This document shows positions 37,570 to 46,251 of a stretch of DNA of 64,000 nucleotides, one piece after another. The notes beneath the pieces are model-generated. The model saw only the letters and a list, made by a program, of their open reading frames with translations. It was not told where the DNA came from and did not search any database. How positions within the stretch are numbered: the stretch's first letter is position 1; each line of letters opens with the position of its first letter. The DNA is from Vibrio aquaticus. GTDB taxonomy: Bacteria; Pseudomonadota; Gammaproteobacteria; Enterobacterales; Vibrionaceae. The position numbers and the translations under genes are program-made. The stretch is taken from the NCBI RefSeq assembly GCF_003970385.1, contig NZ_RXZH01000004.1:1-64000 (forward strand), written 5' to 3'.

Positions 37570-39633
37570 CTTCACAACGGTGTAGTCGATTAACTTATCT
37601 AACGGCATCGACTTGGCGTAGTACCAGCCTTGCACGGTCACACCATCATAACGAGGCACACTATCGAGTTGCTGCTGAGTTTCGACACCTTCAACCACGA
37701 CACTTAAGCTCAGCTGCTGCGCAATAGAGAAAAGCGTTTTGAACACCTTCTGCCCCTTTTCGCTGTCCAGTGCCAGCACAAAAGAACGATCAATCTTAAT
37801 GCAGTCGATGTCGAACGAATTTAAGTAGCTTAACGAAGAGTAACCGGTGCCGAAGTCATCAATGTGAATTTTCACGCCCATTTGATGGAGTTGATTAAAG
37901 GCCATGATCAATTGCTGTTCGTCAGCAAGCAATGTCTCTTCCGTGATTTCGAGATGAACGTAAGTCGCATAAGGTTTAATGATTCTAACAATCTGTGCGA
38001 AACAGGTTTCATCAACCAGGCTATCGGGTGTGATGTTTAGACTGACAGGGATAAAAACACCTTGGGTCTGCATTGTCTTGATGTCTCTAATGACATGCTT
38101 TACCACCCATAAATCGACCTCTTTCATAAGCCCAGCCCTTTCAAGCCAAGGTAAAAAGGTGAATGGCGCTTGAAGCCTTCCGCTTTCGTCCATTGAACGA
38201 ATCAAGGCTTCACACCCTACCGTTCGACCACTAACGGGGCATATTTGCGGTTGATACTCTAAACAGAAATCCTTTTGACTTAACAACTCAATCTCTTGCG
38301 CGACTTGCTGTGCTTCTTTCTCTTTGTGAAGCAATTCGGCAATCGGGTCATCATTTACGGTTTGAGCTTCTTCTTGCAAACGCGCAAAGTCGGTATCCAA
38401 CCCACTAATGTAAATCGAACCTTTACTGCGCTCTTTTTCGATGAATTTCACTGCGGGTAAATAGATAAAGACCCCCATGATGATGTTGAACAGCTGCAAT
38501 ACAACCGCAGAAATATCACCACCGGTGGCTACAAACGCATTAAAGATAATCGGGCTATTAAACGGCACCGACACACTTGGAGACGACACAAGCCCTGTGC
38601 TGACCGCTAACATACTGACCACCACATTAGCGATAGGAGCCAATAAAAAAGGCGCAAATAGCCGCGGATTAAAGATGATCGGCAAACCAAAGAGTAAAAT
38701 CTCATTAATGTTCAGTAACCCGATGGGAATACTCGCCAACGCTATCAGCTTAAAGCTACGTAATTTAGTAAAAAGCAGTAACGCGATGACCAAAGAGAAT
38801 GTGGCTCCACTGCCGCCAATGAACACAAACGATCCCATAAATGAAAGATTCATATGATAGGAACCGCTGCCCCCGGCTAATACGGTCGAATAGTTGAGGT
38901 TGCTCGCCTCTTGTAGCAAATCGACTAGAGGCAACAGCGCATAGTAGCCATGGACACCAAAGAACCACAACATGGAATTTAGTGCGGAAAATGCCACACC
39001 GAAGAAAGTAGGATCATTGGCATAATCCAATGAGAGCAGTGACAACAAGGAGATATTGCCAATCGCTGAGAAGAAAAGCAGATCGGTGAGGATCACCACG
39101 ATCGTCGTTACAATCGCCGGTAAGACCAAATTGAGTGACTCTTTGACGACCTGCCCTGCGGCATCAATATGAGTCAGATGAAGAAATCGGAATCGAGCCA
39201 AATACGCCAAGAGTGGAATGGCATATAGTGGTGTGACGATCGCCATTATGATGTGAAACGTCAGGATGGTTTGCTGGTCGGGGATAACTTCAGCCACCAA
39301 TATCAAGAACAGAATTGATAACAAAGCGACCGGAGGACGAGGTAAGCGCCAGCGCATGGCTAACCCATAAGAAATGGTCGCGGTCATCAAGTAAGGAAAC
39401 AAGCTGGCTACGCTGTCGTGCAGATCATAAAAGAGAACAATCCAAGGTGTTCGATGTCCAACAACAAACTCACCGATACAAGCAACCAGTAAACAAAAAG
39501 ATGAGATCATCAAACAAGGGATTAGCCATACCATGCCTTCCCTGATTGCTTGAAAAGAAGGGGTTAAGTACTTTCTGCCCCACTGCGATAATGAGAGTGG
39601 GGCTGCGGGCGTACTTCTTGACTCGCTTTGCAT
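37510..39633 (-). CDS. PTS EIIC-like membrane domain fused to EAL phosphodiesterase
   Basis: A 707-residue fusion. Residues about 20-420 form a polytopic membrane domain like the EIIC of lactose/cellobiose PTS permeases (LWFFGVHGYYALLP, NINEILLFGLPIIFNPRLFAPFLLAP). After a short linker an EAL domain (about 445-690) breaks down c-di-GMP. The motifs CEALIRS (about 475), HLEITEETLL, DDFGTGYSS (about 590) and KIDRSF are intact, so activity is likely. No EIIA/EIIB partner is nearby. Sugar or PTS-state sensing by the EIIC part is inference. The gene is minus strand, with its last codons inside polB. Confidence 0.9.
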   Translation of the reverse strand: MQSESRSTPAAPLSLSQWGRKYLTPSFQAIREGMVWLIPCLMISSFCLLVACIGEFVVGHRTPWIVLFYDLHDSVASLFPYLMTATISYGLAMRWRLPRPPVALLSILFLILVAEVIPDQQTILTFHIIMAIVTPLYAIPLLAYLARFRFLHLTHIDAAGQVVKESLNLVLPAIVTTIVVILTDLLFFSAIGNISLLSLLSLDYANDPTFFGVAFSALNSMLWFFGVHGYYALLPLVDLLQEASNLNYSTVLAGGSGSYHMNLSFMGSFVFIGGSGATFSLVIALLLFTKLRSFKLIALASIPIGLLNINEILLFGLPIIFNPRLFAPFLLAPIANVVVSMLAVSTGLVSSPSVSVPFNSPIIFNAFVATGGDISAVVLQLFNIIMGVFIYLPAVKFIEKERSKGSIYISGLDTDFARLQEEAQTVNDDPIAELLHKEKEAQQVAQEIELLSQKDFCLEYQPQICPVSGRTVGCEALIRSMDESGRLQAPFTFLPWLERAGLMKEVDLWVVKHVIRDIKTMQTQGVFIPVSLNITPDSLVDETCFAQIVRIIKPYATYVHLEITEETLLADEQQLIMAFNQLHQMGVKIHIDDFGTGYSSLSYLNSFDIDCIKIDRSFVLALDSEKGQKVFKTLFSIAQQLSLSVVVEGVETQQQLDSVPRYDGVTVQGWYYAKSMPLDKLIDYTVVKLKQPKLRLAQGSEIDADKR

Positions 39634-39716
39634 ACTAACTCCATTTAGCTTTCCCTAATTAAAGTTAGCATACCCATTACTGATAGACTGGTTAATTACG
39701 TTTTTTGAGAATCCGA

Positions 39717-40484
39717 TTATCCAATACGAAATTCGGTTTTTTTATACTGCTGAACCAACCAATCGCCAAAACTATCTAATATGCCGATCACGGAGCGCTT
39801 GGCAATCATACGCCCAGACAACAAGATACCTAGACGTTCTATCTCAATCTGTTTCTCTGGGAAGTAGTTCAAAAACTGCTGACCACACTCAATGGGATCG
39901 TCAAACCATTTCTTATCACGGTACATGACCAACGAGTAGCTTGCTCGAAGCAGCTTCTTGGCAATGATCTTTTGCGCGCGAGCTTGGTCTTCATCTTTGT
40001 CTGCTCGCGCTATACGATTACGGTACACCGCTAACCAGTCTTCCACGTCCATATTCCAGTGCTTGGCAATCTCCCAACTTGGCTCGTAATCACCAAAACA
40101 TTCCGAAAGATCTTCACCTTCGATGCACACAGAGCAGTGTTTTAGTAGGAAGCCCCAAGACAAAATCCCTTCCAAGCTTGCGACATCGTCCACCAATGCG
40201 GTTTTAAACGACACTTCGGTAATGAATGGATAAGTCTTTTGAAAGCGCCACTTAATCGAATTAAACAAGGTGGTTCGTACATCACCAAAGCTTTTGTGCG
40301 TCACCACAATCACATCAAGATTTGAGTGCCCTGGCTTTGCTGTTTTGCGCGCAACACTGCCATACAGATAAACACTGTGTAAGTTTTTCCCTAAACCGCT
40401 TTTAAGATAACTCAACATTTCACCAATGGCTGGCTGATAATTGGGTTGGAACGGGTCATTCGGGTCGATGGTTGTTAGGTGCAT
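39717..40484 (-). CDS. Nucleotidyltransferase-fold protein with altered catalytic motif
   Basis: A 255-residue protein. The nucleotidyltransferase motif is recognisable: LYGSVARKTAKPGHSNLDVIVV near residues 38-60, where GS is followed by N-L-D rather than the usual D-x-D. The first metal-binding Asp is therefore Asn, and catalysis may be lost or changed. The C-terminal part (about 130-250) is helical. ATG 40484 is preferred over 40505 on family-like N-terminal spacing, but neither has a strong ribosome binding site. The gene diverges from efpL. The substrate is unknown. Confidence 0.75.
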   Translation of the reverse strand: MHLTTIDPNDPFQPNYQPAIGEMLSYLKSGLGKNLHSVYLYGSVARKTAKPGHSNLDVIVVTHKSFGDVRTTLFNSIKWRFQKTYPFITEVSFKTALVDDVASLEGILSWGFLLKHCSVCIEGEDLSECFGDYEPSWEIAKHWNMDVEDWLAVYRNRIARADKDEDQARAQKIIAKKLLRASYSLVMYRDKKWFDDPIECGQQFLNYFPEKQIEIERLGILLSGRMIAKRSVIGILDSFGDWLVQQYKKTEFRIG

Positions 40485-40576
40485 GTTATTCTGGGCAAAA
40501 AGCAAAATGGATTGGTTCTAATGTTCGCTCACACGCTTTGATCAATCAAGATATTCCTTCCTTAATTCGCTCGGTA

Positions 40577-40582
40577 TATAAT
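40577..40582 (+). promoter_or_regulatory. -10 element before efpL
   Basis: TATAAT about 36 bp before the start codon. The -35 at 17-bp spacing (TTCCTT, 40554-40559) is weak. Confidence 0.5.
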
Positions 40583-40617
40583 GCGCCGACTCCCTATACA
40601 CACGAAGGAAAATGTTC

Positions 40618-41184
40618 ATGCCAAAGGCAAGTGAGCTTAAAAAAGGTTTTGCTATCGAATCTAATGGTAAAACACTGTTAATCAAAGACATCGAAGTAAC
40701 CACTCCTGGTGGTCGTGGCGGCGCTAAAATCTACAAACTGCGTTGTACTGACCTAAACACAGGTGCTCGCGTTGATGAACGCTACAAATCTGATGACGTA
40801 CTTGAAACGGTTGATATGTTCAAGCGCGCGTCTTCTTTCTCTTACGTTGATGGCGATGAGTACATCTTCATGGACAACGAAGATTACACTCAGTACACAT
40901 TCAAGCAAGATGAAATCGAAGACGAGCTTCAGTTCATCACTGAAGAGATCAAAGGTCTGCACATCATTCTAGTGAACGGCAGCGCGGTTGGCATCGAGCT
41001 ACCTGCTACAGTTGAGCTTGTTATTGAAGAAACTGACCCTTCAATCAAAGGCGCTTCAGCTTCAGCTCGTACAAAACCAGCGCGTTTTGCAACAGGCCTA
41101 ACGGTTCAAGTCCCTGAATACATTGCGACTGGTGATCGAATCATCATCAATACGACTGAACGTAAATACATGAGCCGCGCGTAA
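40618..41184 (+). CDS. efpL: Elongation factor P-like protein EfpL (YeiP)
   Basis: An EF-P paralogue that helps ribosomes through proline-rich and other difficult sequences. It is 188 residues in three beta-barrel domains. The tip of domain I is TPGGRGGAKIYKLR, with Arg where EF-P has its modified Lys; this marks EfpL/YeiP. ATG 40618 is chosen because AAGGAA stands 7 bp before it, while ATG 40612 is too close. It is followed after 2 bp by yciU. Confidence 0.95.
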   Translation: MPKASELKKGFAIESNGKTLLIKDIEVTTPGGRGGAKIYKLRCTDLNTGARVDERYKSDDVLETVDMFKRASSFSYVDGDEYIFMDNEDYTQYTFKQDEIEDELQFITEEIKGLHIILVNGSAVGIELPATVELVIEETDPSIKGASASARTKPARFATGLTVQVPEYIATGDRIIINTTERKYMSRA

Positions 41185-41186
41185 TT

Positions 41187-41507
41187 ATGTCTGAGCTAAT
41201 GTCTTACGATGATGCGATCGATACCGCTTACGACATCTTCCTAGAGATGGCCCCTGACAACCTAGAGCCTGCTGACGTTATTTTGTTTACAGCACAGTTC
41301 GAAGAGCGTGGCGCCGCTGAGCTCGTTGAAACGGGTGATGACTGGGTTGGTCACGTTGGGTTTGATGTCGATAAAGAAGTGTATGCAGAAGTGCGCGTCG
41401 GCTTAGTAAACGAAGATGATGATGTGCTTGACGATGTATTCGCAAGGCTTCTCATCAGCCGCGATCCAGAGCATAAGTTCTGTCACGCCCTTTGGAAACG
41501 CGATTAA
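41187..41507 (+). CDS. yciU: YciU family DNA-mimic protein (DUF440)
   Basis: A 106-residue very acidic protein (many Asp/Glu: AEVRVGLVNEDDDVLDDVF) of the HI1450/YciU family, which mimics double-stranded DNA and is thought to bind HU-like proteins. It starts right after efpL and shares its terminator. The nucleoid-protein gene ihfA lies convergent just beyond; whether the two interact is open. Confidence 0.9.
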   Translation: MSELMSYDDAIDTAYDIFLEMAPDNLEPADVILFTAQFEERGAAELVETGDDWVGHVGFDVDKEVYAEVRVGLVNEDDDVLDDVFARLLISRDPEHKFCHALWKRD

Positions 41508-41531
41508 TCTCGTTATTTCCACCAAATACTA

Positions 41532-41563
41532 AAACACCCTAGCAAATGCTGGGGTGTTTTTTT
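41532..41563 (+). terminator. Terminator of efpL-yciU
   Basis: AAACACCCTAGC pairs with GCTGGGGTGTTT and runs into a long T-tract. Confidence 0.88.
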
Positions 41564-41634
41564 CTTAGCGAACGGCGATGCATGTGAATGTTGAACCAGT
41601 ACTGGTCGTGACACATCATCACTGAAACTAAAAT

Positions 41635-41931
41635 TTAGCCATCGATTTTGATGTTTTCGACTCGGGCTTTCAGTTTTTGTCCCGGGCGGAAGGTCACAAC
41701 GCGACGAGCACTGATTGGAATGTCTTCACCTGTTTTTGGGTTTCGACCAGGGCGTTCATTTTTATCACGCAGATCAAAATTACCAAACCCAGACAGTTTT
41801 ACCTGTTCGCCACTTTCTAGTGCCTTACGAATTTCTTCGAAAAACGCCTCAACCGTTTCCTTGGCATCCCGTTTACTGTATCCAAGCTTTTCAAACAGGT
41901 TCTCAGCCAAATCGGCCTTTGTGAGCGCCAT
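41635..41931 (-). CDS. ihfA: Integration host factor alpha subunit
   Basis: DNA-bending nucleoid protein, half of the IHF heterodimer. The 98 residues start [39 protein letters not shown] carries the beta-arm with its DNA-intercalating Pro, and [17 protein letters not shown] is conserved. GAGGAAAG precedes the ATG. In enterobacteria ihfA directly follows pheT, whereas here it lies about 24.6 kb away on the same strand, alone. Confidence 0.95.
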   Translation of the reverse strand: MALTKADLAENLFEKLGYSKRDAKETVEAFFEEIRKALESGEQVKLSGFGNFDLRDKNERPGRNPKTGEDIPISARRVVTFRPGQKLKARVENIKIDG

Positions 41932-42537
41932 AAAACTTTCCTCAAAGCTGTGTTAAACATTGCTACCTCAAGGGCAGCACCTAAACATTTCGCCAAGCCA
42001 ATCAACAACCTATCGGCTTTACTTGAGAAAGTGTATGCCAAGCTTATGATTTTCGCCAACTTTTTTCTTAAAAGAACAGACTTTGACCACCTATCGCACC
42101 TTTACAAGCCCTGACTACGACAGGATTTTCTGAAATATACCTTATCAATGTGTGGTTTTTTTAGAGAATTTGACCGCTATTGACAAGTTACTCAGAATTA
42201 AATATCAAACAACTATTTTTGACCAATAACTCTTTGATGTGAAAAGAGAAACTAAACATTCAGCCAAAAAATCCACTTCTACCTCTTGTTGAAACAATGA
42301 AGTGTGTCGAATTGCATTTCGAATTGATTTGCAATTTGATTCGCAGCGATTCTTTCGCTCTGCTTAATAGTGATAATCGTCAAGAGCGTCAAAATACTAA
42401 CCTCTCACTCTGTTTTCATTTTGCAAGATTTCATCAACTTAGCGGAATTCCCCTCTCTGTGGCACTGAATATGCTTTGTTTAGTAAAAACAATTTAGCGG
42501 CAATGTTTCGACACTGCGTGACGTTAAGGAGGACACT
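41932..42537. other. Intergenic region with weak 12-bp tandem repeats
   Basis: About 600 bp holding the ihfA upstream region and the leader of the small gene at 42538. Three approximate copies of a 12-bp unit (GAATTGCATTTC, GAATTGATTTGC, AATTTGATTCGC) occupy 42309-42344. A 66-codon frame at 42297 has no ribosome binding site and is not annotated. Confidence 0.5.
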
Positions 42538-42759
42538 ATGGAAGTTCAACGTCATACTTATTATCGATTGATCCACCATGGCATCAAAAGCCTGTTAGTG
42601 GATAGAATTGGCCATTTTACTGAGCTGGAATATCACGAATACCTTAACGGGATGACCGGAAAATCAAGCTGTTTTGCCATGAGTGATGACGAGCTCAGAT
42701 TCACTGTTGATAGCTTGCGTAGTGAAGGCTATTTGGAAGATTGGAAACACTACTTATAA
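42538..42759 (+). CDS. Small hypothetical protein
   Basis: 73 residues, no family recognised. A strong TAAGGAGG precedes ATG 42538, so it is very likely translated. Charged and aromatic (EVQRHTYYRLIHHGIKSLL), no membrane segment. It is followed by a terminator-like hairpin at 42826-42850, so it is probably its own unit. Confidence 0.75.
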   Translation: MEVQRHTYYRLIHHGIKSLLVDRIGHFTELEYHEYLNGMTGKSSCFAMSDDELRFTVDSLRSEGYLEDWKHYL

Positions 42760-42825
42760 GGCAGATTTGCATCATGAACATCCCCTAGCGGATAGCGTGT
42801 CACCTTTGTTACAATGCCATTTTTG

Positions 42826-42850
42826 CAGCGACCGACTTGGTCGCTGTTTT
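42826..42850 (+). terminator. Terminator after the 73-residue gene
   Basis: CAGCGACC pairs with GGTCGCTG around a five-base loop (8-bp stem), followed by TTTT. It lies just upstream of yciA. Confidence 0.75.
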
Positions 42851-42868
42851 GTTTGCACTGATGTCACG

Positions 42869-43294
42869 ATGAGCCACAACATGAATACACCCAAAGGACA
42901 ACTTCTTCTCCGAACCCTTGCTATGCCAGCCGACACTAATGCCAATGGCGATATTTTTGGCGGCTGGATTATGTCTCAACTCGACCTCGCTGGCGGTATT
43001 CTAGCCAAGGAGATATCTGCCGGACGTATCGTTACTGTGTCAGTATCTAGCATTACGTTTAAAAAGCCTGTGAAGGTTGGCGATGTTGTCTGCTGTTACG
43101 GTGAATGTACTAAGATTGGCCGCACTTCGATGAGCATTGACTTAGAGGTTTGGGTTAAGCCTGTCAAAGAGCACGGTGTAGAAGAACGCTTTATGGTGTG
43201 TGACGCGACATTCAATTACGTGGCGATTGACGCAGACGGTAAACCTCGTCCAATTCAATATGCCAGCGACTCAGTTCGAATTATCTTTACTTGA
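42869..43294 (+). CDS. yciA: Acyl-CoA thioesterase
   Basis: Hot-dog-fold thioesterase of the YciA type, hydrolysing acyl-CoAs in the cytoplasm. 141 residues. The family block LRTLAMPADTNANGDIFGGWIMSQLDLAGG is near-identical to the E. coli one and holds the catalytic Asn/Asp region. VKVGDVVCCYGECTKIGRTS follows. The start may be ATG 42869 or 42881; neither has a clear ribosome binding site. Confidence 0.93.
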   Translation: MSHNMNTPKGQLLLRTLAMPADTNANGDIFGGWIMSQLDLAGGILAKEISAGRIVTVSVSSITFKKPVKVGDVVCCYGECTKIGRTSMSIDLEVWVKPVKEHGVEERFMVCDATFNYVAIDADGKPRPIQYASDSVRIIFT

Positions 43295-43367
43295 AAGCTT
43301 TCAAAGTCATTGATTTACGGTAGAGTAATGGTGATTAGTTTCATTCTCCAAATAAGGATATCCGGTT

Positions 43368-43664
43368 ATGTGGTATGTCATTTTCTCGCAAGACGTTGAA
43401 AATTCATTAGAAAAGCGTCTGAGTGTACGCCCTGCTCACCTTGAACGTTTGCAAGCACTTCAAGATGAAGGTCGTTTGTTGACCGCAGGCCCTATGCCAG
43501 CGATTGATTCTGCTAACCCGGGTGAAGCAGGCTTTACTGGCTCAACAGTGATTGCTGAGTTTGACTCCCTAGCGCAAGCACAAGCCTGGGCTGATGCTGA
43601 CCCTTACATTGAAGCAGGTGTTTACGCCAATGTTATCGTTAAACCGTTCAAGAAAGTGTTTTAA
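43368..43664 (+). CDS. yciI: YciI-family protein
   Basis: A 98-residue protein with a ferredoxin-like alpha/beta-barrel fold. [29 protein letters not shown] and LLTAGPMP carry the His/Asp pair conserved in YciI, whose biochemical role is uncertain. A ribosome binding site AAGGATATC precedes ATG 43368. Its stop overlaps the start of the lipoprotein gene by 1 bp, so the two are translationally coupled. Confidence 0.93.
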   Translation: MWYVIFSQDVENSLEKRLSVRPAHLERLQALQDEGRLLTAGPMPAIDSANPGEAGFTGSTVIAEFDSLAQAQAWADADPYIEAGVYANVIVKPFKKVF

Positions 43665-44077
43665 TGAAAAGCGTAAGCGTTAAATCCCTATTGCTTGTGG
43701 CTTCAGCCGCTATTTTGGCTGGCTGTTCCTCAACGTCTGCGGAAAAACAGCGACACCTAGAGCTGTTGGCCGGAAGTCGTGCTGACTTACTGGCCTCTGA
43801 GCTTCCCTTAGAACACGGCCCTCTTGCGATTATGCGTGCCAACGCGAAGGGGACGACGATTGAAATCATGATGGTTTATAATCAAGAAGCGCCAGGTGCA
43901 AAGCCTACAGCCCAAGTACTTAAGCAAAGCATTCATACTTATTGCAGCTCACCTTCTACGAAGGAAAACTTGGAAGTTGGTCTGAGCTACCGAATTAAAA
44001 TGCGTAACAGCCGCGGGCAGCTGATGGCCGATGAATTGGTCACTCAAGAGCGTTGTACCACGACGACAAAAAAATAA
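43664..44077 (+). CDS. AspS/GspS-like type II secretion pilotin lipoprotein
   Basis: A 137-residue lipoprotein: lipobox ILAGC at about 18-22. Mature helix and strand content, with two further Cys (TYCSSP and ERCTT) that could form the conserved disulfide of AspS-type pilotins. AspS in V. cholerae brings the secretin EpsD to the outer membrane. I assign it on layout and its position beside yciI; no other type II secretion gene is in the window. Confidence 0.6.
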   Translation: MKSVSVKSLLLVASAAILAGCSSTSAEKQRHLELLAGSRADLLASELPLEHGPLAIMRANAKGTTIEIMMVYNQEAPGAKPTAQVLKQSIHTYCSSPSTKENLEVGLSYRIKMRNSRGQLMADELVTQERCTTTTKK

Positions 44078-44089
44078 GATTTTGATAAT

Positions 44090-44113
44090 AACCTCGCTTC
44101 GGCGAGGTTTTTT
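44090..44113 (+). terminator. Terminator of the yciI-aspS unit
   Basis: AACCTCGC pairs with GCGAGGTT around TTCG, then a T-run. Confidence 0.88.
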
Positions 44114-44282
44114 ATTGATATGGGTTCATATTCTACTGCTTGCGCTCTCTTACAAGTCAACATATAGTAAATCCTCATGTCTCTCACAACGCTAATATAT
44201 TGACTAGACTTAAAAAGTCTTACCTGTGAGCAGGTGATGACTCTCAAACGGGTAAATGGATAAATCCTCGGAGCTAAATACT

Positions 44283-44843
44283 ATGAAAAAAATTCTAACT
44301 GCAGTGGCAATCACAACGGCATTCGCATCTTCAATTGCTGTTGCTTCAACGCCTGTGATGTTTTCATCAATCAACAACTTTAATGCGCCTGATGATTCAA
44401 ACGTAGGCGGTGTTCGCCTTGCTGCACTCCACGGTAAAGTCGACACACTAAAAGGTGTGGATTTCTCTATTGTGGGCATGTCGGAAAGTGACGTAACAAC
44501 AGGTGTTAACTTTGGCTTATTCTTTGGTGCTTCTAAAATCAACCAAGAGATGACAGGTGCGTCGCTAGGTCTTTTCAACTGGAACGAAGGCCAAACTACG
44601 GGTGTTAACCTTGGTGCGGTGAACGTGACTAACGATGTAAAAGGTGCCAACGTCAGCTTTGTGAATTACTCAGAAGGTAACACTATGGTTGATGTGGGCG
44701 CGGTGAACCTTTCGAGTGAATCAACGGTTCAGGTAGGCATCTTCAACAAGACCGCAAAAATTGAAGGCGTTCAAGTTGGCCTAATCAACTGTGCTGACAA
44801 CGGCTTCTTGCCATGTTTCCCTATCGTAAACTTCGGCATGTAA
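44283..44843 (+). CDS. Exported GVNxGxxN-repeat protein
   Basis: A 186-residue exported protein. Signal peptide about 1-24 (IAVAS). The mature part consists of repeated Gly/Asn/Val units (TTGVNFGLFFGASK, TTGVNLGAVNVTND, VQVGLINC), the surface-repeat type sometimes labelled LA_2272-like. Two Cys near the C terminus may pair. The start is taken at ATG 44283, where the signal peptide begins; GGAG lies 9 bp before it. Function unknown. Some database entries for such proteins carry a PHA-synthase label, which nothing here supports. Confidence 0.75.
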   Translation: MKKILTAVAITTAFASSIAVASTPVMFSSINNFNAPDDSNVGGVRLAALHGKVDTLKGVDFSIVGMSESDVTTGVNFGLFFGASKINQEMTGASLGLFNWNEGQTTGVNLGAVNVTNDVKGANVSFVNYSEGNTMVDVGAVNLSSESTVQVGIFNKTAKIEGVQVGLINCADNGFLPCFPIVNFGM

Positions 44844-44872
44844 TCACTGCCTAGGTTTATTAATTAGATAGT

Positions 44873-44900
44873 AAAAGACCTCGCAAGTGCGAGGTCTTTT
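44873..44900. terminator. Bidirectional terminator
   Basis: A 13-bp perfect stem (AAAAGACCTCGCA with TGCGAGGTCTTTT). It lies between the plus-strand repeat gene and the convergent fadL-like gene and serves both. Confidence 0.9.
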
Positions 44901-44928
44901 TGTATCCGAAATCAATGTTCGATAGCGC

Positions 44929-46251
44929 TTAGAATGTGCGGCTGTATTGCAGGCCCATTAGGATAGCGTTAGCGCTGGTTGTACCCTCTATTGTAGATAC
45001 AACTGCACCTAAGTCAGTTTCTTCCGTTACTTTCACTTCTTTACCCATCAAATAAGTGAAACCAAAGTCGATATTTGATTTGCTATCGATATGGTAGGTA
45101 AATCCAGTAGAGAACCATTGACGATCTGAATCAGGAACAGATACGGATGTTAGCTCATCTTGAGCACTTTCGTCATACATATAACCCACACGTAATGTCC
45201 AATCACGGTTTAGGAAATAAGTACCACCAATTGAGTAGTGGAAACCGTTCTTCCATTCATAATTGTTCAGCGTACCAGACACATCAGCATCAAGAGTTTC
45301 AAACTCACGCCAACCCGTCCATTGAACACTGTAGTGTACTGCAAACTTGGTATCTTCAAGGCGATGGTAACCAGAAAATTCTGCCATATCAGGTAGAGGT
45401 AGCGTCAACTCATTGTTTGGTAAGCCCAAATACTCAATGTCACCTTCCGCTTTAATATCTGGGCTGTAACGGTATGACAAGCCAAAGCGATTGTTTTCAT
45501 CAAGCTCAAATACAGTACCGACATTGAAGCCAATTCCGTAACCATCAACGTCAGCACTTAATGCACTAATTGTCTCATCTACAGTTACAGGTAGACCATT
45601 TCCATCATTCAATGCTTCACATAGTCTTTTCTGAGGGTTTTCTAGCAAGTTACACACATTGCCTGAAATATTAAGGTTGGTGTTTCGTTCTAAAGTTCCT
45701 TGACCATAGATCAAATCTAGCCCTGCACCAAAACTCCACTGCTCATTTAAGCGGTAAGATCCTGCTAGCCCTAGGTTAACACTCATGATCTCTGTTTTGC
45801 CGCCATACTCTTTTCCAGCAAAAGTCGCATCATCGAACTCAGTACTTGTACCGAAGTTTGAGTATAGATTTACACCCCACGCAAACTGATCATTTACAGG
45901 TACAATCAAATGGATGTTTGGCGCTACTGACGTACCACCAGCGTTATCATAGTTAGAGTCTACTGTATCTGTCGTCGCGAAGGCTTTGTACTTAGCATCA
46001 GTTACACTGATCTCAGTCGTGATGGTTTCAAAGCCAAGAGATAGCGACATCTCATCAAACAACGCCATGGCTGCAGGGTTACGAGCCATGACCGATGCGT
46101 TGTCAGCAATAACAGCGTCACCCGCGAATGCGCGGCCAATGCCGGTTGCAGACTGTGCATTTAGCTGAAAACCAGCAGAATGAGCTTGATAAGAGAGAAG
46201 AGCAGCGCCAACGAGAAGAGCTGACTGAGCGAAAGTAAATTTCTTGTACAT
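44929..46251 (-). CDS. fadL: FadL-family outer-membrane long-chain fatty acid porin
   Basis: A 14-strand barrel that admits long-chain fatty acids. 440 residues with signal peptide (about 1-25). The mature start AGFQLNAQSATGIGRAFAGDA is the FadL hatch motif, and NPAAMALF and NIHLIVPVNDQFAWG are conserved. It ends in Phe (QYSRTF), the barrel terminal signature. A FadR-like operator lies upstream (46424-46440), which fits repression by FadR in the absence of fatty acids. Vibrios often have several paralogues; which this is cannot be told. Confidence 0.92.
   Translation of the reverse strand: MYKKFTFAQSALLVGAALLSYQAHSAGFQLNAQSATGIGRAFAGDAVIADNASVMARNPAAMALFDEMSLSLGFETITTEISVTDAKYKAFATTDTVDSNYDNAGGTSVAPNIHLIVPVNDQFAWGVNLYSNFGTSTEFDDATFAGKEYGGKTEIMSVNLGLAGSYRLNEQWSFGAGLDLIYGQGTLERNTNLNISGNVCNLLENPQKRLCEALNDGNGLPVTVDETISALSADVDGYGIGFNVGTVFELDENNRFGLSYRYSPDIKAEGDIEYLGLPNNELTLPLPDMAEFSGYHRLEDTKFAVHYSVQWTGWREFETLDADVSGTLNNYEWKNGFHYSIGGTYFLNRDWTLRVGYMYDESAQDELTSVSVPDSDRQWFSTGFTYHIDSKSNIDFGFTYLMGKEVKVTEETDLGAVVSTIEGTTSANAILMGLQYSRTF

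Noticed and set aside
42297..42497. A 66-codon plus-strand frame
   Set aside because: No ribosome binding site, and it starts in a stretch of approximate tandem repeats.
44283..44843. PHA synthase annotation for the repeat protein
   Set aside because: No lipase-like box or alpha/beta-hydrolase features; the product is a 186-residue exported Gly/Asn repeat protein.
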